From the IMG/VR virus record IMGVR_UViG_3300030202_000422, positions 1-58,619 of that record: a stretch of DNA of 58,619 bases; one strand, given 5' to 3'. A program made the translations under genes and the position numbers. Position 1 is the first letter of the stretch, and each line of letters begins with the position of its first letter. The DNA comes from a virus. Shown in pieces: positions 49,450-58,155 of the stretch. The notes beneath the pieces were generated by a model, which searched no databases, had not been told where the DNA came from, and saw only the letters and a program-made list of their open reading frames with translations.

Positions 49450-50143
49450 CGGGTGTTACCTTCCATACGTTTAAATTAGCTGCTACCGTTCTTCGCTCAC
49501 CATCCCCTTTGAATGGATACACACTATGTTGTAACCACGAGGGGAACATAAAAAACTTACCCACTTCGGGTTTCATAATGACCATCTGTGGTGGACGTAA
49601 TCGCTCTGTATCTAGTAACGATCCAGTGCCATATTGAAAGTTAATACACCCATCCGAATGACCGCTGGAATTATACAAACCATATTCGCTTGTGCCAGAG
49701 GTTGGCTGATCTAATATCTGTTGTGGCACTTTAGTCCAGCAAGTACAACTCACACCCATCAGAGTTTTAGTGCCATGATCGTGTATTGGGTTGTAGTCAC
49801 CAGCATAGCTGTGCACTGACCAACACTCATCTGTTTCTACAATGCGGTTTTCATTGAATGGGTTAACCGTAGAACCAGCAAAGTTTTTAACGTAATCCGC
49901 ACCCATACATTGGATTAACTCGTTGAACTCTTGAATCTTTGAATGCGTGTGATCCATTGTTAGTTGTTCGCCGTTACCGATCTGGCCTACTAATGTGCCA
50001 GCATGAGATGCTCGATCCTCTTGATTAAGCAGATCATCAAGATACTCATTGAGGTCGTTTACCATCCTATCTGGCAGCATCGCCTCCATCAAAAATACTG
50101 ATGGTAACGGGTGCATTTTGTATTCTTGTCTGACTTCGGGCAT
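49433..50143 (-). CDS. 2-oxoglutarate/Fe(II)-dependent oxygenase
   Basis: 236 aa from ATG 50143 (a TTG one codon earlier is also open), ribosome site GAGGAGA. Double-stranded beta-helix features: PIHDHGTKTLMGVSC with His121-Asp122-His123, LQHSVYPF with His206, and ERRTVAANLNVW with Arg218 for 2-oxoglutarate. This matches prolyl-4-hydroxylase-like enzymes that are common in marine phages next to tail genes. The substrate is unknown; modification of a virion or host protein is a guess. Iron ligand choice (H-x-D or H-x-H) needs structure. Confidence 0.82.
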   Translation of the reverse strand: MPEVRQEYKMHPLPSVFLMEAMLPDRMVNDLNEYLDDLLNQEDRASHAGTLVGQIGNGEQLTMDHTHSKIQEFNELIQCMGADYVKNFAGSTVNPFNENRIVETDECWSVHSYAGDYNPIHDHGTKTLMGVSCTCWTKVPQQILDQPTSGTSEYGLYNSSGHSDGCINFQYGTGSLLDTERLRPPQMVIMKPEVGKFFMFPSWLQHSVYPFKGDGERRTVAANLNVWKVTPDGTKH

Positions 50144-50153
50144 CAATGTCTCC

Positions 50154-50219
50154 TCACCACAGATAACTAAAAACTATTATCGGCAATACAATCAACACTA
50201 CCAATAACAATTCTACCAT
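50154..50219 (-). CDS. Possible 21-aa hydrophobic micropeptide
   Basis: ATG 50219 to TGA 50154 encodes MVELLLVVLIVLPIIVFSYLW, a single membrane helix. It begins directly after the TAG of the 85-aa gene, and its stop lies next to the ribosome site of the oxygenase gene, so it fills the gap exactly. No separate strong ribosome site, hence low confidence. Confidence 0.4.
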   Translation of the reverse strand: MVELLLVVLIVLPIIVFSYLW

Positions 50220-50477
50220 CTATGCACTTGGATCGTAGTCTTCTGCTTTCTTGATAGCAGCGTCAATATTAGTGAAGTCTTCTGACCCCCAATCGTCTAA
50301 CGCTTTCTGATAAGACATATATCCTGCACTTCGCATGACACGTTCTTTCTTTCCGTCTTTGTCTAAATCGTTACAGAACTCGTTTGAGTCATCCAACGTA
50401 TTGTCAATTACGGAAATACTTCCTGTCATAGCTGCGAATGCTGCTGCTTTCTCTTCGTCTGTTCTAGCTTCTGCCAT
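50220..50477 (-). CDS. Hypothetical acidic protein (85 aa)
   Basis: 85 aa (MAEARTDEEKAAAFAAMTGSISVIDNTLDDSNEFCNDLDKDGKKERVMRSAGYMSYQKALDDWGSEDF...). Acidic and helical, no motif assigned. It lies 3 nt after the fibre gene, so it could be a fibre chaperone or tail-tip cap; position only. Confidence 0.65.
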   Translation of the reverse strand: MAEARTDEEKAAAFAAMTGSISVIDNTLDDSNEFCNDLDKDGKKERVMRSAGYMSYQKALDDWGSEDFTNIDAAIKKAEDYDPSA

Positions 50478-50480
50478 TTT

Positions 50481-53400
50481 CTATCCTCCTGATTTGAGTG
50501 TTTCTATCTCTGCTGAAAGTTCTTGGATTGCTTTTACGAGCATTGGTATAAGAGCATTTGGGCCAAGTCTTTGTCTGCCATCTGTATCTTCAGCCCACAT
50601 ATCAAAACCATCTTTCAATTCCGCATGGTTGTCTATAGCGGTTTTGACTTCTTGAGCAATAAAACCATGGTTTGTTTCACCCTCACTCAACATCACCCTG
50701 TCTTCTGACCCTTCAACGTAAGCTCTGTGGTCTGACGGTATGTCTTTTTCTTTCTTCCATTGGAAGGTCACCGGGCGAAGATCGTTGATAAATGATAGTC
50801 CGGCAGTAGAGTCGGCGATGCTTTCTTTGTATCGCTCATCAGATGGCGCAGTAATGCTTGTACCACCAAAAGCAATATTGCTATCTGCTGCACCGTTACC
50901 AAACGTAAAATTGTTATCCCCTGTACAAGTAACAGTTGATCCCATAGATATTTGGTTATTAGAACCAGATGCAGATGGCCTACAGTCTAAGCCAACCATT
51001 ACATTTTCACCCCCAGTGGTAATATTGTCACCAGCATCTTTTCCAACACAAGTATTATGAGCACCCGTAGTTATGGCAGTAGCTGCCTCTGGCCCTATCG
51101 CAACATTACCTAAAGCCGTTGCCCCAGTACTAACTCCTCTGAGAGCTTTTTGTCCGACAGCAACATTGTTAGCTCCCGTAGTCAGGTATTGACCAGCTTG
51201 GAAGCCTATAAGAGTACCAGCAGCTCCTGTAGTAGTACTTTCTCCAGCACTAGTCCCTACAAAGACTGTGCCATCTCCACTAGTTAAGTTTGTTCCAGCC
51301 GATGATCCAACTATTGTATTTGAGCTAGAGGTAGTGATTGCATCACCAGCTAGACCCCCTATGAGGGTGTTGTTAGCCCCCGTGGTGACGTTTGTTCCTG
51401 CACTAAACCCAACCGCCGTATTAAATGTATCAGTTGCCGTGGTAAAACTTTGGAATCGTAAAGCACTTGTTCCTATAGCAACTGATTTGCTACCAAGGGT
51501 GTCAGTGGTTAAAGCAAACACGCCCATAGCTACATTAAAATCTGCATCCGTAAGCGCATCACCAGCGTCACCACCAACAATTGTGTTGTAAATTCCCGTA
51601 GTGACTGCTACACCAGCGTTATGCCCTACGGCAGTATTTAAAGTGTCTGTCGCAGTCGTAAAGTTTTGTGCGTTTAGAGTACCTTGACCAATAGCAACTG
51701 TCTTGCTGCCTTTTGTATCTTGCTCTAGTGCGCCACGGCCTACGACTACATTGCTAGAGCCTACAGTTACTTGCTCTCCTGCATCAGTACCTACGAAAAC
51801 ATTGAATTGACCAGTGGTGACATCTTGTCCCGCTAATCCTCCGATCAAGGTGTTGTCAGTCCCCGTGGTGACTGCCTCACCTGCTTTATCGCCTATAGCG
51901 ATGTTGAACGAGTTCGTTACTGTTGTAGAAAAGTTTTGGGTTTTTAGAGCATCCCGACCGATAGCGATTGTCCTAGAGCCTAACGTGTCTGCTGAAAGTG
52001 CGTTTTGCCCTATTGCCACGTTAGCAGAACCTTGCGTAAGTGCATCTCCAGCGAGTCCCCCGACGAGGGTGTTGAGGGTTCCCGTGGTGACTAACAGACC
52101 AGCATCTGTGCCTACTGCGGTATTATAAACATCTGTGGCTGTGGTGAAGTTTTGGGTCAGTAATGCCTGATTACCAATAGCCACTGACCTTGATCCAAGA
52201 GTATCGGAACTTAATGCCTGATAACCTATAGCTACATTTAAATCGGCATCTGTAAAAGCGTCTCCAGCAAGACCGCCAATGAGCGTGTTGCGGATTCCCG
52301 TGGTGACATTTGCACCAGCGTTACGACCAACCGCCACGTTATAACTATCAGTAGCCGTAGCGAAGTTCATAGAAGTAAGGGCTTGAGCGCCGATTGCTAC
52401 ATTATAGTTACCAAGGTCATCTGAACTTAAAGCTGCGTATCCAATCGCCACATTGTCAACCGCTACGGTTAGGGCATCACCAGCAAGACTACCGATGAGA
52501 GTGTTGCGTTGTCCCGTGGTGATTGCTGTTCCAGCAGCGTACCCTATACCCGTATTATTACTGTGAGAATTTCCACTAGCTCCTAAACCCGCAGCACTAC
52601 CGACAAAAGTGTTGTTTACTCCTGTCACGTTATAGAAAAGCGATAAGTCTCCAATGCCGATATTGTGAGAATTAGTGGCAGTCGCATAGTTTTGATTAAA
52701 CACTGCACCAGCACCAACAGCTATTGTTCTTGATCCCAGATCATCTGTGGTCAGTGCTTGATATCCAATTGCGATATTTCTATCTGCATCAGTCAGAGCG
52801 TCTCCTGCTAGACCGCCCAAGATAGTGTTCTCTTTCCCCGTAGTGACTGCTGCTCCTGCGTTGTGTCCAACAGCTACATTAAAAGTGTCTGTAGAAGTCG
52901 TGAAGTTTTGAGCAGTAAGAGCATCTACGCCAATAGCAATAGTCTTGTTGCCTTTAGTATCTGAACCTAATGCACCAAAGCCTAAAGTTACATTGAAGTC
53001 TGCATCAGTTAAGTCATCTCCAGAAAACGCGCCGATAATCGTGTTGCGTACACCTGTAGTGATGTCGGTTCCTGAGATATAGCCTAGCGCCGTGTTGTAA
53101 GCGTCTGCACCTGCGTTTAAGTCTTCAAGAGATTGATAACCAACAGCAGTATTGCCTGAGTTAGCGTCTTCAGTTTTTAATGCGGCATAACCAACGGCTA
53201 CGTTGTTATCACCCGTAGTAATCGCCGTACCCGCTTCATCTCCCACTGTCACATTGAAATTACCGCCAGATTGGATGCTGTTACCAGCGTTTACACCGAT
53301 ACGAACATTAGATGTGCCAGCGGATGCAGTGATCAGATCAGCACCATCTTCGAGTGTCGTATCGCCTGAGATCGTGACTGTGCCGTTGAAGTCCATCGCA

Positions 53401-54050
53401 GTAGCAGTCAGATCTATTTCATCAGTCGCACCAAGCGATAGAACCGTAGCACTAGAGCCTTGGATGAACTGACTCGCATCATTGAACATAATCTTGTTCG
53501 TAGAGTTCAACGTCAGACCAGAGCCATCTGTATGTGTCAGCGTAGTGTCGCCATCTGCGCCAAAGGTAATAACTGCGCTGTCAGAGGTAAACGTCAGGTC
53601 ATCGTCAATAAACAGGTCAGGAATAGACAGGTCTTGGAAGGCGTCAACCATCGCGCCACCTGATCCAGCACCGTCCGAGTAGATTGCTTTGGTCTGACCA
53701 TTGGCTATGGTGATTGTGGCACCAGAACCTTGCTTGATAATTATGCTTTGTGAACCACTTGTTCCATTCTCTATGAACCAGAGCTTGCTAACAGTATTCG
53801 GGCCAATAGTAATCGTACACGTTGAATCCAAAGTTCCTGTGTATTTGAGGAATAACGAGCGACCCGGATCAGTAGAACCATCAGCTATTGTGGTAGTATG
53901 AGTATCGGCATTAGTGGTTATTGCCTCTGTACCAAAGCTAAAAGCTTCAGCAACTAATTCCAAATTTGTATTTGTGCTGGTTCCCCACGTACCTGATTCG
54001 TCGCCTGTGGCAATTTCTTTTAATCGAAGGTCATTTACATACGTTGCCAT
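50481..54050 (-). CDS. Tail fibre/spike with repeat shaft and S74 chaperone
   Basis: 1189 aa. The N-terminal ~230 residues look like the virion-binding part (MATYVNDLRLKEIATGDESGTWG...). Residues about 260-1060 form a shaft of YadA-like repeats arranged in a supra-repeat of about 65 residues (TTG..NT..GG.AGD..TDAD.NVAIGY.AL..D.LGS...AIG..AL..QNFTTATD). The last 120 residues are a Peptidase_S74 intramolecular chaperone: Ser1070 and Lys1075 in SDERYKES, spaced as in endosialidases, then HGFIAQEV. It trimerises and is then cut off. It is the likely receptor-binding protein. Confidence 0.92.
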   Translation of the reverse strand: MATYVNDLRLKEIATGDESGTWGTSTNTNLELVAEAFSFGTEAITTNADTHTTTIADGSTDPGRSLFLKYTGTLDSTCTITIGPNTVSKLWFIENGTSGSQSIIIKQGSGATITIANGQTKAIYSDGAGSGGAMVDAFQDLSIPDLFIDDDLTFTSDSAVITFGADGDTTLTHTDGSGLTLNSTNKIMFNDASQFIQGSSATVLSLGATDEIDLTATAMDFNGTVTISGDTTLEDGADLITASAGTSNVRIGVNAGNSIQSGGNFNVTVGDEAGTAITTGDNNVAVGYAALKTEDANSGNTAVGYQSLEDLNAGADAYNTALGYISGTDITTGVRNTIIGAFSGDDLTDADFNVTLGFGALGSDTKGNKTIAIGVDALTAQNFTTSTDTFNVAVGHNAGAAVTTGKENTILGGLAGDALTDADRNIAIGYQALTTDDLGSRTIAVGAGAVFNQNYATATNSHNIGIGDLSLFYNVTGVNNTFVGSAAGLGASGNSHSNNTGIGYAAGTAITTGQRNTLIGSLAGDALTVAVDNVAIGYAALSSDDLGNYNVAIGAQALTSMNFATATDSYNVAVGRNAGANVTTGIRNTLIGGLAGDAFTDADLNVAIGYQALSSDTLGSRSVAIGNQALLTQNFTTATDVYNTAVGTDAGLLVTTGTLNTLVGGLAGDALTQGSANVAIGQNALSADTLGSRTIAIGRDALKTQNFSTTVTNSFNIAIGDKAGEAVTTGTDNTLIGGLAGQDVTTGQFNVFVGTDAGEQVTVGSSNVVVGRGALEQDTKGSKTVAIGQGTLNAQNFTTATDTLNTAVGHNAGVAVTTGIYNTIVGGDAGDALTDADFNVAMGVFALTTDTLGSKSVAIGTSALRFQSFTTATDTFNTAVGFSAGTNVTTGANNTLIGGLAGDAITTSSSNTIVGSSAGTNLTSGDGTVFVGTSAGESTTTGAAGTLIGFQAGQYLTTGANNVAVGQKALRGVSTGATALGNVAIGPEAATAITTGAHNTCVGKDAGDNITTGGENVMVGLDCRPSASGSNNQISMGSTVTCTGDNNFTFGNGAADSNIAFGGTSITAPSDERYKESIADSTAGLSFINDLRPVTFQWKKEKDIPSDHRAYVEGSEDRVMLSEGETNHGFIAQEVKTAIDNHAELKDGFDMWAEDTDGRQRLGPNALIPMLVKAIQELSAEIETLKSGG

Positions 54051-54182
54051 TTACTTTCTCCGACTTTTAGGCTTCACTTTCTTTATTGAAGCCATATGCT
54101 TTTTTAACACATCCGCTTGTTTTTTGTGAGTCTTAGAGGCTTTCTCTAAACCTTTAATAACTTTTTTAACTTTGCGAACCAT
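54051..54182 (-). CDS. 43-aa very basic micro-protein
   Basis: ATG 54182 to TAA 54051; 43 aa, over one third Lys/Arg (MVRKVKKVIKGLEKASKTHKK...KVKPKSRRK). The pattern K..KGL.KASKTH..QA..L resembles tiny proteins in marine phages near fibre genes, from memory. It fills the space between the two fibre-module genes exactly, which supports it. Function unknown. Confidence 0.7.
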   Translation of the reverse strand: MVRKVKKVIKGLEKASKTHKKQADVLKKHMASIKKVKPKSRRK

Positions 54183-55076
54183 TTAAGCTACCTCTTCCCA
54201 ATCAGGCGTTTGTGAGTCGCTAATCTCTGACCAACTCGGTGTTTGTGAATCACTTATACTACTCCAATTCGGTGTTTGTGCATCATCTATAAGCCCCCAA
54301 ACTAACGCGAACCCGATTTGTCCTGTACCGCTAACTCCAACGGGGGAGACATTTGTGTCTGGTTCGACTGCGACAACGCCCACTTGTGCAGAGCTTTCTG
54401 TACCCGTAACTGTAATATTTTGCCCAAGCGCAATGGAGACAGTACCAACTGCACTAGTCCCTGCCACGCCAGTAGGGGTAGTCGATGCAGCACCAGTAAC
54501 GGATACCGAACCGATTGAACCAGTAGCGTCAACGCCAGTAACAGAAGTGTTGGCCCCAGCAGTAGCAGTGACAGAACCCACACTATTAGTTGCTGAAACC
54601 CCTGTGGTAGTGACGTTAGCTGCACCCGTGACTGTAACGCTGCCAGCGGCTGAAGTGCCAGCAACACCAGTAGGACTAACATTCGCAGCGGCGGTAACAG
54701 AAACTGATCCCACAGATCCTGTTGCAGATACGCCGGAGACTGAGGTGGACGCTGCCGCGCTGACCGATACAGACCCGACAGCACTCGTACCCGCGACACC
54801 CGATGGCGTAACATTAGCTTCTGCCGTGACCGATACAGACCCAATAGACCCTGTTGCAGATACACCTGTAACCGATGTATTAGAGGCTCCTGTAACTGTA
54901 ACTGATCCGACCGCAGACGTTCCTGCCAAGCCTGTGACAGAGGCATTTGCATCTGCCGTGACCGTAACCGATCCGACTGAGCCAGTTGCAGATACACCTG
55001 TGACATCGACAAGATCAGGTTCGCCCCACGCATCTTCGCCCCAAGTGCCTCTGCCCCATCCAGTAATATCTGCCAC
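54183..55076 (-). CDS. Repeat protein with eleven 22-residue units
   Basis: 297 aa. The start MADITGWGRGTWGEDAWGEPD is Trp/Gly-rich. Then come about eleven 22-residue units of the type VTGVSATGSVGSVTVTADAN, alternating VSATGS and VAGTSA forms. The end has three 11-residue units around QTPxWxxI/V. A beta-solenoid or filament placed beside the fibre gene suggests a fibre or fibre-attachment protein. The long antisense frames over it are artefacts of the repeats. Confidence 0.8.
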   Translation of the reverse strand: MADITGWGRGTWGEDAWGEPDLVDVTGVSATGSVGSVTVTADANASVTGLAGTSAVGSVTVTGASNTSVTGVSATGSIGSVSVTAEANVTPSGVAGTSAVGSVSVSAAASTSVSGVSATGSVGSVSVTAAANVSPTGVAGTSAAGSVTVTGAANVTTTGVSATNSVGSVTATAGANTSVTGVDATGSIGSVSVTGAASTTPTGVAGTSAVGTVSIALGQNITVTGTESSAQVGVVAVEPDTNVSPVGVSGTGQIGFALVWGLIDDAQTPNWSSISDSQTPSWSEISDSQTPDWEEVA

Positions 55077-55085
55077 ATAGTATCT

Positions 55086-55514
55086 CTAGGCGATGCGGAT
55101 TATCGCGTTTGACGCATCCGCTGCTGGGAAAGTAATTGTAAAATCACCTGCCGTACTAGTTTTATCACCACCGAAAGCCAACGCACAAACTGCTTTGTTT
55201 GAGGCACTGCTATTGTAAATAAGTGCTCCATTAGCTGTGACTGATGCACTGGAGAATGTGAGATCTGAGAAGTCACACAATGCAGTTGTACCAGAGGTTG
55301 TTGGGGTTACTGAAGTAAGGTTTGAACCACCACTTGAATACCCTGTACCACTAACTTCGTTGGTTGTAGCAAAAGCAGTAGTGCTTGCGCCTAATGATGC
55401 ACTGCTTGTAAACAATGCAAGTTTAAATGTATTACCTGTAGTAGCAGTAAAGTTGTGAGTTCCAACAAGTATTTCCTGCTTAAACGAGGTACACATAGCT
55501 GTCGATATAGCCAT
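55086..55514 (-). CDS. Beta-rich tail/fibre-region protein (142 aa)
   Basis: 142 aa (MAISTAMCTSFKQEILVGTHNFTATTGNTFKLALFTSSASL...). All-beta pattern without membrane helices. Proteins with the opening S..CTSFK.E.L.G.H.F....... FK.ALFTS.A.L are common in marine phages as I recall, always beside tail or fibre genes. Probably structural. Confidence 0.75.
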   Translation of the reverse strand: MAISTAMCTSFKQEILVGTHNFTATTGNTFKLALFTSSASLGASTTAFATTNEVSGTGYSSGGSNLTSVTPTTSGTTALCDFSDLTFSSASVTANGALIYNSSASNKAVCALAFGGDKTSTAGDFTITFPAADASNAIIRIA

Positions 55515-55804
55515 TATAATCTCCTTAAAATGTTAGCCATCTCTTGTTGGCCTTGTTTTTCTAATTCCGCAATAAGCGTGGTTCTGTCACTCTTAATTGC
55601 TTCCTTCATGTAGTAGGATATTTGTTGCAACACAGCTTCTTGGAAAGCCTCTGCCTGCTGTGCGATCAGGGGGTGGCAGTTACCACCAATACTAACAATC
55701 TTTTTCGTAGCTTGCTCTGCCCAAAAATCAGGGCTATGACCTATATTCTGCGTGGTGGCTACGTTTACCGTGCCGACTTCTACTTCTGATGTACTAGCTA
55801 ACAC
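55514..55804 (-). CDS. Conserved helical protein of the tail module (96 aa)
   Basis: 96 aa. The core GHSPDFWAEQATKKIVSIGGNCHPLIAQQAEAFQEAVLQQISYYMKEAIKSDRTTLIAELEKQGQ matches a pattern I remember as widely conserved in marine phages (GH.P.FWAE.AT..IVS.........QA.AF...........A..SDR.TL...LE.QG). Helical, soluble, unknown function. Confidence 0.78.
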   Translation of the reverse strand: MLASTSEVEVGTVNVATTQNIGHSPDFWAEQATKKIVSIGGNCHPLIAQQAEAFQEAVLQQISYYMKEAIKSDRTTLIAELEKQGQQEMANILRRL

Positions 55805-55805
55805 G

Positions 55806-56444
55806 TTATGTTACCGCCTGCTTATATTGGCCTTCTCTGTACGTATCACCACGTAGCTTACCGTCACCCATGTTTTTCAACAACGTAATAGACTGTAAAT
55901 ACATCTGTTGGTACATCTGAACCAAATCAGGCTCACCTTTCATAAACCGTATGGCTTCTACCAAAGAACCATTTAACAACGCGGAATCAAAGTTCTCGCC
56001 CAACCACGGAAGTGTGCTTGCTGTAACAATAGACTCAGGGTAGTAGCCGTAATGCAACTCAGCAGTTAGGTCTGCGCTAGGGGTGGGGCCAAGTATAAAC
56101 GTGCCATCATTAAAATTAGCGTAGTGTTTAGGCGTACCTGTGCTAGTCGGCGTGGGGTATGCTTCCCTAATAAAATTAACATCTTTATCAAGTAAGAAGT
56201 CATACGATCCATCAGAATTGACTATGGCTAGACTATACACATACAAAAAGTCAGACGGTACGGCTAGGTATTTGTTACCGCTGGTAACAGAACCAGTTAC
56301 GTTTTTACGAAGCGCAGGAAGCTGAACCGTGTTATATATGGTCTGCTCTGCCTGTTTTGTAAACAATGCAAGCTGGTCGCTTGTAAACGTAGTCTCACAA
56401 ATATCTTGTATATTTGCGGTCAGTTCTGAGTAGGTCATACTCAT
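55806..56444 (-). CDS. Head-tail adaptor-like protein (212 aa)
   Basis: 212 aa. The N-terminal helix bundle (YSELTANIQDICETTFTSDQLALFTKQAEQTIYNTVQLPALR) precedes a beta part (YLAVPSDFLYVYSLAIV, HYANFNDGTFILGPTPSADLTAELHYGYYPE) and returns to helices. This is the arrangement of P22 gp4/T7 gp11-type adaptor proteins that sit below the portal. It lies two genes from the 229-aa adaptor. Function from fold pattern and position. Confidence 0.7.
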   Translation of the reverse strand: MSMTYSELTANIQDICETTFTSDQLALFTKQAEQTIYNTVQLPALRKNVTGSVTSGNKYLAVPSDFLYVYSLAIVNSDGSYDFLLDKDVNFIREAYPTPTSTGTPKHYANFNDGTFILGPTPSADLTAELHYGYYPESIVTASTLPWLGENFDSALLNGSLVEAIRFMKGEPDLVQMYQQMYLQSITLLKNMGDGKLRGDTYREGQYKQAVT

Positions 56445-56447
56445 AAA

Positions 56448-56585
56448 TTACGCCATCGGCCCTCTTGCCATCGTTCCTTTGGTAGCTGCACCCGTACCAC
56501 GAACTTTAATTCCAGTGGTTTTTACACCCTTCATATCTGTCTGGGGTGCGCCTTTTACAGGTTTTACCGTGCTTATATTTTTCAT
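56448..56585 (-). CDS. 45-aa micro-protein with KVRGTGAATKG motif
   Basis: ATG 56585 to TAA 56448: MKNISTVKPVKGAPQTDMKG... ending KVRGTGAATKGTMARGPMA. The ending is a variant of the KVRGAGIARKG tail found in the paralogous set near both edges. It fits the gap between neighbouring genes exactly. Function unknown. Confidence 0.7.
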   Translation of the reverse strand: MKNISTVKPVKGAPQTDMKGVKTTGIKVRGTGAATKGTMARGPMA

Positions 56586-56593
56586 AACATCAC

Positions 56594-56959
56594 CTAAGTT
56601 GTTGTTACCGTTACCGTACCTACTTCTCCAGTAGCCACTAAATCATTAGGAGTAAGGTCGAAAGGATCTCTACCTGCCCCAACTGGGTTAAATCCATATT
56701 GTATCTGGCGGCTACTGTTTACTCCAGCTTCACCCAAACTTCTATCTGGTCTTGGGTCACGTATAGCCTGTGGATCATTAATAGGAAACTCACCCAACTT
56801 CAACTGCGGGTGGTCGGGACTCCAACACTCAGGACAGGCTTTTAAGTTTGTATCTCGCCCTTTACGTATTAGATTTTTTAATTGACGTAACTTATAACGA
56901 AAACCACATATATCGCACATAGCGACTGCGATTTTCTTTGATGCAAACTGCCTAGACAT
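56594..56959 (-). CDS. Zinc-ribbon protein of the tail module
   Basis: 121 aa. Cys15-x2-Cys18 and Cys42-x2-Cys45 (MCDICGFRYKLRQLKNL...ACPECWSPDHPQ) form a probable zinc ribbon; the rest is flexible and Pro/Arg-rich, with a short beta end TVTVTT. Overlaps the 229-aa gene by 8 nt. It may be a small structural or assembly factor held together by zinc. Confidence 0.75.
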   Translation of the reverse strand: MSRQFASKKIAVAMCDICGFRYKLRQLKNLIRKGRDTNLKACPECWSPDHPQLKLGEFPINDPQAIRDPRPDRSLGEAGVNSSRQIQYGFNPVGAGRDPFDLTPNDLVATGEVGTVTVTTT

Positions 56960-57641
56960 AACTTATTTTAGGTACAAACCTAGCTGGAGTTTTTACCCGG
57001 TCCTCTTCAGAAGCTAATCTAAATTGTTCTTCATAGATTTCTTTAAGGAGAGGTATACGAGGTGCTAACTCTGGTTCTTTCATGGCTATGTAATAAGCAA
57101 GTCCTGCTACAAGACAAGGTAAAAATCTAAAGTTCATATCAGCAGTTTCTACTCCACTGCCAGCGTCTTGAACCCTTCGCATACGATAGTATTTAAATAT
57201 ATACGTATCGTTTTTATCTGGTACAGGCCACACATTGATTGTCGGATTGTCTCGTAGTCGCTCTATCCATACCTGTATCGGCCTACCCTGCGTTAGTTTA
57301 TTTGGTATAGACGCATAAGTACTGACACTAATACGGTTTATGGTTAAATCTTGCTGAGTAGTAGTGTTACCGCTATCAGTACGTATGACCTGTTCTAGTA
57401 AATCAATCGTGTCGGCGGGTAAATCATACTCTGATGTGCCTTTTACGAGCGTTACTGTGCCTTCATCAATAGTCCACAGATTAAGGCCACGATTCTGCCA
57501 CTCTATAGTCAACAGATTCATAGAACGTCTAGCAGTGCGTAGGTCGTACCCTGAACGCATTTCACGGCCCGCACGTTCCCACGCTTCTTCAGCGATCTCC
57601 GTGAAGTCCATATCAAATGCTGTTGTTCCAGATGTTGTCAT
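56952..57641 (-). CDS. Head-tail adaptor-like protein (copy 2, complete)
   Basis: 229 aa. The N-terminal helices (DFTEIAEEAWERAGREMRSGYDLRTARRSMNLLTIEWQNRGLNLW) are followed by beta segments with EGTVTLVKGTSEYDLPADTIDLLE and QVWIERLRDNPTINVWPVPDKNDTYIFKYYRMRR, and then helices with ALYYIAMK-type packing. This is the pattern of T7 gp11/P22 gp4-like connector proteins. A truncated second copy lies at the left edge. Overlaps the next micro-gene by 4 nt. Confidence 0.78.
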   Translation of the reverse strand: MTTSGTTAFDMDFTEIAEEAWERAGREMRSGYDLRTARRSMNLLTIEWQNRGLNLWTIDEGTVTLVKGTSEYDLPADTIDLLEQVIRTDSGNTTTQQDLTINRISVSTYASIPNKLTQGRPIQVWIERLRDNPTINVWPVPDKNDTYIFKYYRMRRVQDAGSGVETADMNFRFLPCLVAGLAYYIAMKEPELAPRIPLLKEIYEEQFRLASEEDRVKTPARFVPKISYV

Positions 57642-57976
57642 GGCCTATTACCTTGTACGTACAGCGTCTTCTTCCTACGCTTGTTCATTACTGCGCCACA
57701 GCCTTTGTGATTTGCGCGTATTGGGCCACCAGCTTTCGCTGTTTTAACCTTGGCTTTGGGAGTATTAGATACTACCTGCTGCCCTGTGGCACCTGCCTTT
57801 TTCTTCTTACGCGCTGTGGTAGCACGTTCAGACTGGCTCAGTGACTGTGCTTTAGCTTTAGGTAGGCAGCGATCTGGGTTCTTTTTGTCTTTCGACGTGC
57901 CGCATGGCCCTTTGATCTTGCCATCGGTGCCAATACGAACCCACTGCTGATCCCGCCACTGTTTAAGCTGCCCCAT
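57638..57976 (-). CDS. Basic micro-protein MGQLKQW family (copy 2)
   Basis: 112 aa, paralog of the 113-aa protein at 470-811: identical in the first 28 residues and very close to residue 65, with a more divergent end (GGPIRANHKGCGAVMNKRRKKTLYV). The DNA differs mostly at third positions, showing an old duplication under selection. Same gene order and same one-base overlap with the 59-aa gene as in copy 1. Function unknown. Confidence 0.8.
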   Translation of the reverse strand: MGQLKQWRDQQWVRIGTDGKIKGPCGTSKDKKNPDRCLPKAKAQSLSQSERATTARKKKKAGATGQQVVSNTPKAKVKTAKAGGPIRANHKGCGAVMNKRRKKTLYVQGNRP

Positions 57977-58155
57977 TACTTACTCTTCTTCTTGCTGCCC
58001 TTAGCATAGTTAGGGTCTTTGCAATACTTAGAAGCCGCCATGTTCGCATAAGCAGACGGGTAGGTATCAAACGTACGCTTGGCCCACGCTTTGCCTTTCG
58101 GGCAGATCTTACCGCCCGACTTCACCTTACCGCCTGACTTATAATAACGTCTCAT
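57976..58155 (-). CDS. 59-aa basic micro-protein MRRYYKSGG family (copy 2)
   Basis: ATG 58155 to TAA 57976, same length as copy 1 at 1095-1274 and identical apart from the last residues (KKKSK instead of KKKKK). Starts in an ATGA overlap with the 108-aa gene. Here the next gene is the MGQLKQW family member directly, since the 94-aa gene found between them in copy 1 is absent. Confidence 0.8.
   Translation of the reverse strand: MRRYYKSGGKVKSGGKICPKGKAWAKRTFDTYPSAYANMAASKYCKDPNYAKGSKKKSK

Noticed and set aside
50600-53300. Regular repeats resembling a CRISPR array or satellite DNA
   Set aside because: They are in-frame coding repeats of the fibre shaft with variable units; no constant repeat with unique spacers exists.
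50335-54129. Plus-strand frames opposite the fibre gene
   Set aside because: Repeat-driven antisense frames without start signals.
54355-55080. A 241-codon plus-strand frame opposite the repeat protein
   Set aside because: It is the mirror of the 22-residue repeats (Pro/Val/Asp/Thr only), has no ribosome site, and faces against the late operon.
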